Part shown: positions 62,922-64,000 of the stretch, piece by piece | How positions within the stretch are numbered: the stretch's first letter is position 1 | How the letters are laid out: every line of letters begins with the position of its first letter | Translations under genes and position numbers: made by a program | The notes under the pieces: generated by a model | The model's database searches: none | Told to the model about the DNA's origin: nothing | What the model saw: only the letters and a program-made list of their open reading frames with translations | Source of the DNA: Novosphingobium sp. 32-60-15 | GTDB lineage: Bacteria > Pseudomonadota > Alphaproteobacteria > Sphingomonadales > Sphingomonadaceae | Assembly: GCF_002280675.1 (NCBI RefSeq) | Contig: NZ_NCEN01000007.1 | Span: forward strand, 62,001-126,000 | Length of the DNA: 64,000 nt | Direction: 5' to 3'

Positions 62922-64000
<1,079 letters not shown>

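Overview
This window is a GC-rich, gene-dense piece of an alphaproteobacterial chromosome, most likely from the order Sphingomonadales (a Novosphingobium/Sphingobium-like organism). That placement rests on SciP (DUF1153) and TrcR (DUF1013), which are alphaproteobacterial cell-cycle regulators, on a DUF1192 protein, on an alphaproteobacterial gene order proA-nadD-rsfS-rlmH-envC-ctpA, on a HemB without the zinc cysteines, and on small secreted proteins and palindromic repeats that I associate with sphingomonads. The genus is inference. I see no phage, insertion sequence, CRISPR array, tRNA or rRNA gene; the window is core chromosome seeded with short palindromic repeats.

Layout. 0.1-6 kb: a secreted lipoprotein-like protein, homoserine dehydrogenase (hom), a small secreted protein, class II fructose-1,6-bisphosphatase (glpX) and a chemoreceptor. 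6-17.4 kb: transcription and translation core. rpoB-rpoC lie on the minus strand and rplJ-rplL on the plus strand, facing away from each other, with a three-gene membrane protein/repressor operon (50-aa peptide, DUF2975, Xre-type HTH) between them. 17.4-24.3 kb: an orphan sensor kinase, a MATE exporter, groES-groEL behind a CIRCE element, and a hybrid PAS-kinase-receiver protein. 24.3-30.5 kb: a minus-strand RND efflux operon (membrane fusion protein, RND pump, DUF445 protein, GNAT acetyltransferase). 30.9-39.9 kb: sciP with a small partner gene, mnmA, a serine hydrolase lipoprotein, pdxH-CDF transporter-PhzF, and a plus-strand run DnaJ-like/BrkB-like/fabI. 40-47.5 kb: a second small secreted protein, then coq7, dsbB, ctpA, envC, rlmH, rsfS, nadD and proA, all on the minus strand. 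47.7-54 kb: an M23 peptidase/bactofilin pair, trcR, a quinone oxidoreductase, DUF1192 and clpA. 54.3-64 kb: a ligase-associated exonuclease with its ATP-dependent DNA ligase, a truncated haemoglobin, DUF1275, DUF167, a gamma-carbonic-anhydrase-like protein, hemB, another M23 peptidase, DUF3667, and the 3' part of ftsH running off the right edge.

Functional themes. Envelope growth and division are well represented: a degenerate (EnvC-like) LytM protein, two catalytic LytM/M23 peptidases, one coupled to a bactofilin, plus CtpA, DsbB and FtsH. Protein quality control is present as GroESL, ClpA, a DnaJ-like protein and FtsH. Ribosome-related genes are rplJ, rplL, rsfS, rlmH and mnmA.

The most unusual features are (1) the back-to-back rpoBC/rplJL arrangement with an inserted DUF2975/HTH operon carrying a candidate self-operator, (2) a REPIN-like double palindrome filling most of the rpoB-rpoC gap, (3) three copies of a long inverted-repeat family with ends like GTTTCRCGCAGAG, two of them close to the other repeat family, and (4) two distant paralogues of a small secreted protein family with a conserved DGTI-V-C motif. 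I found no convincing new defence or mobile system.
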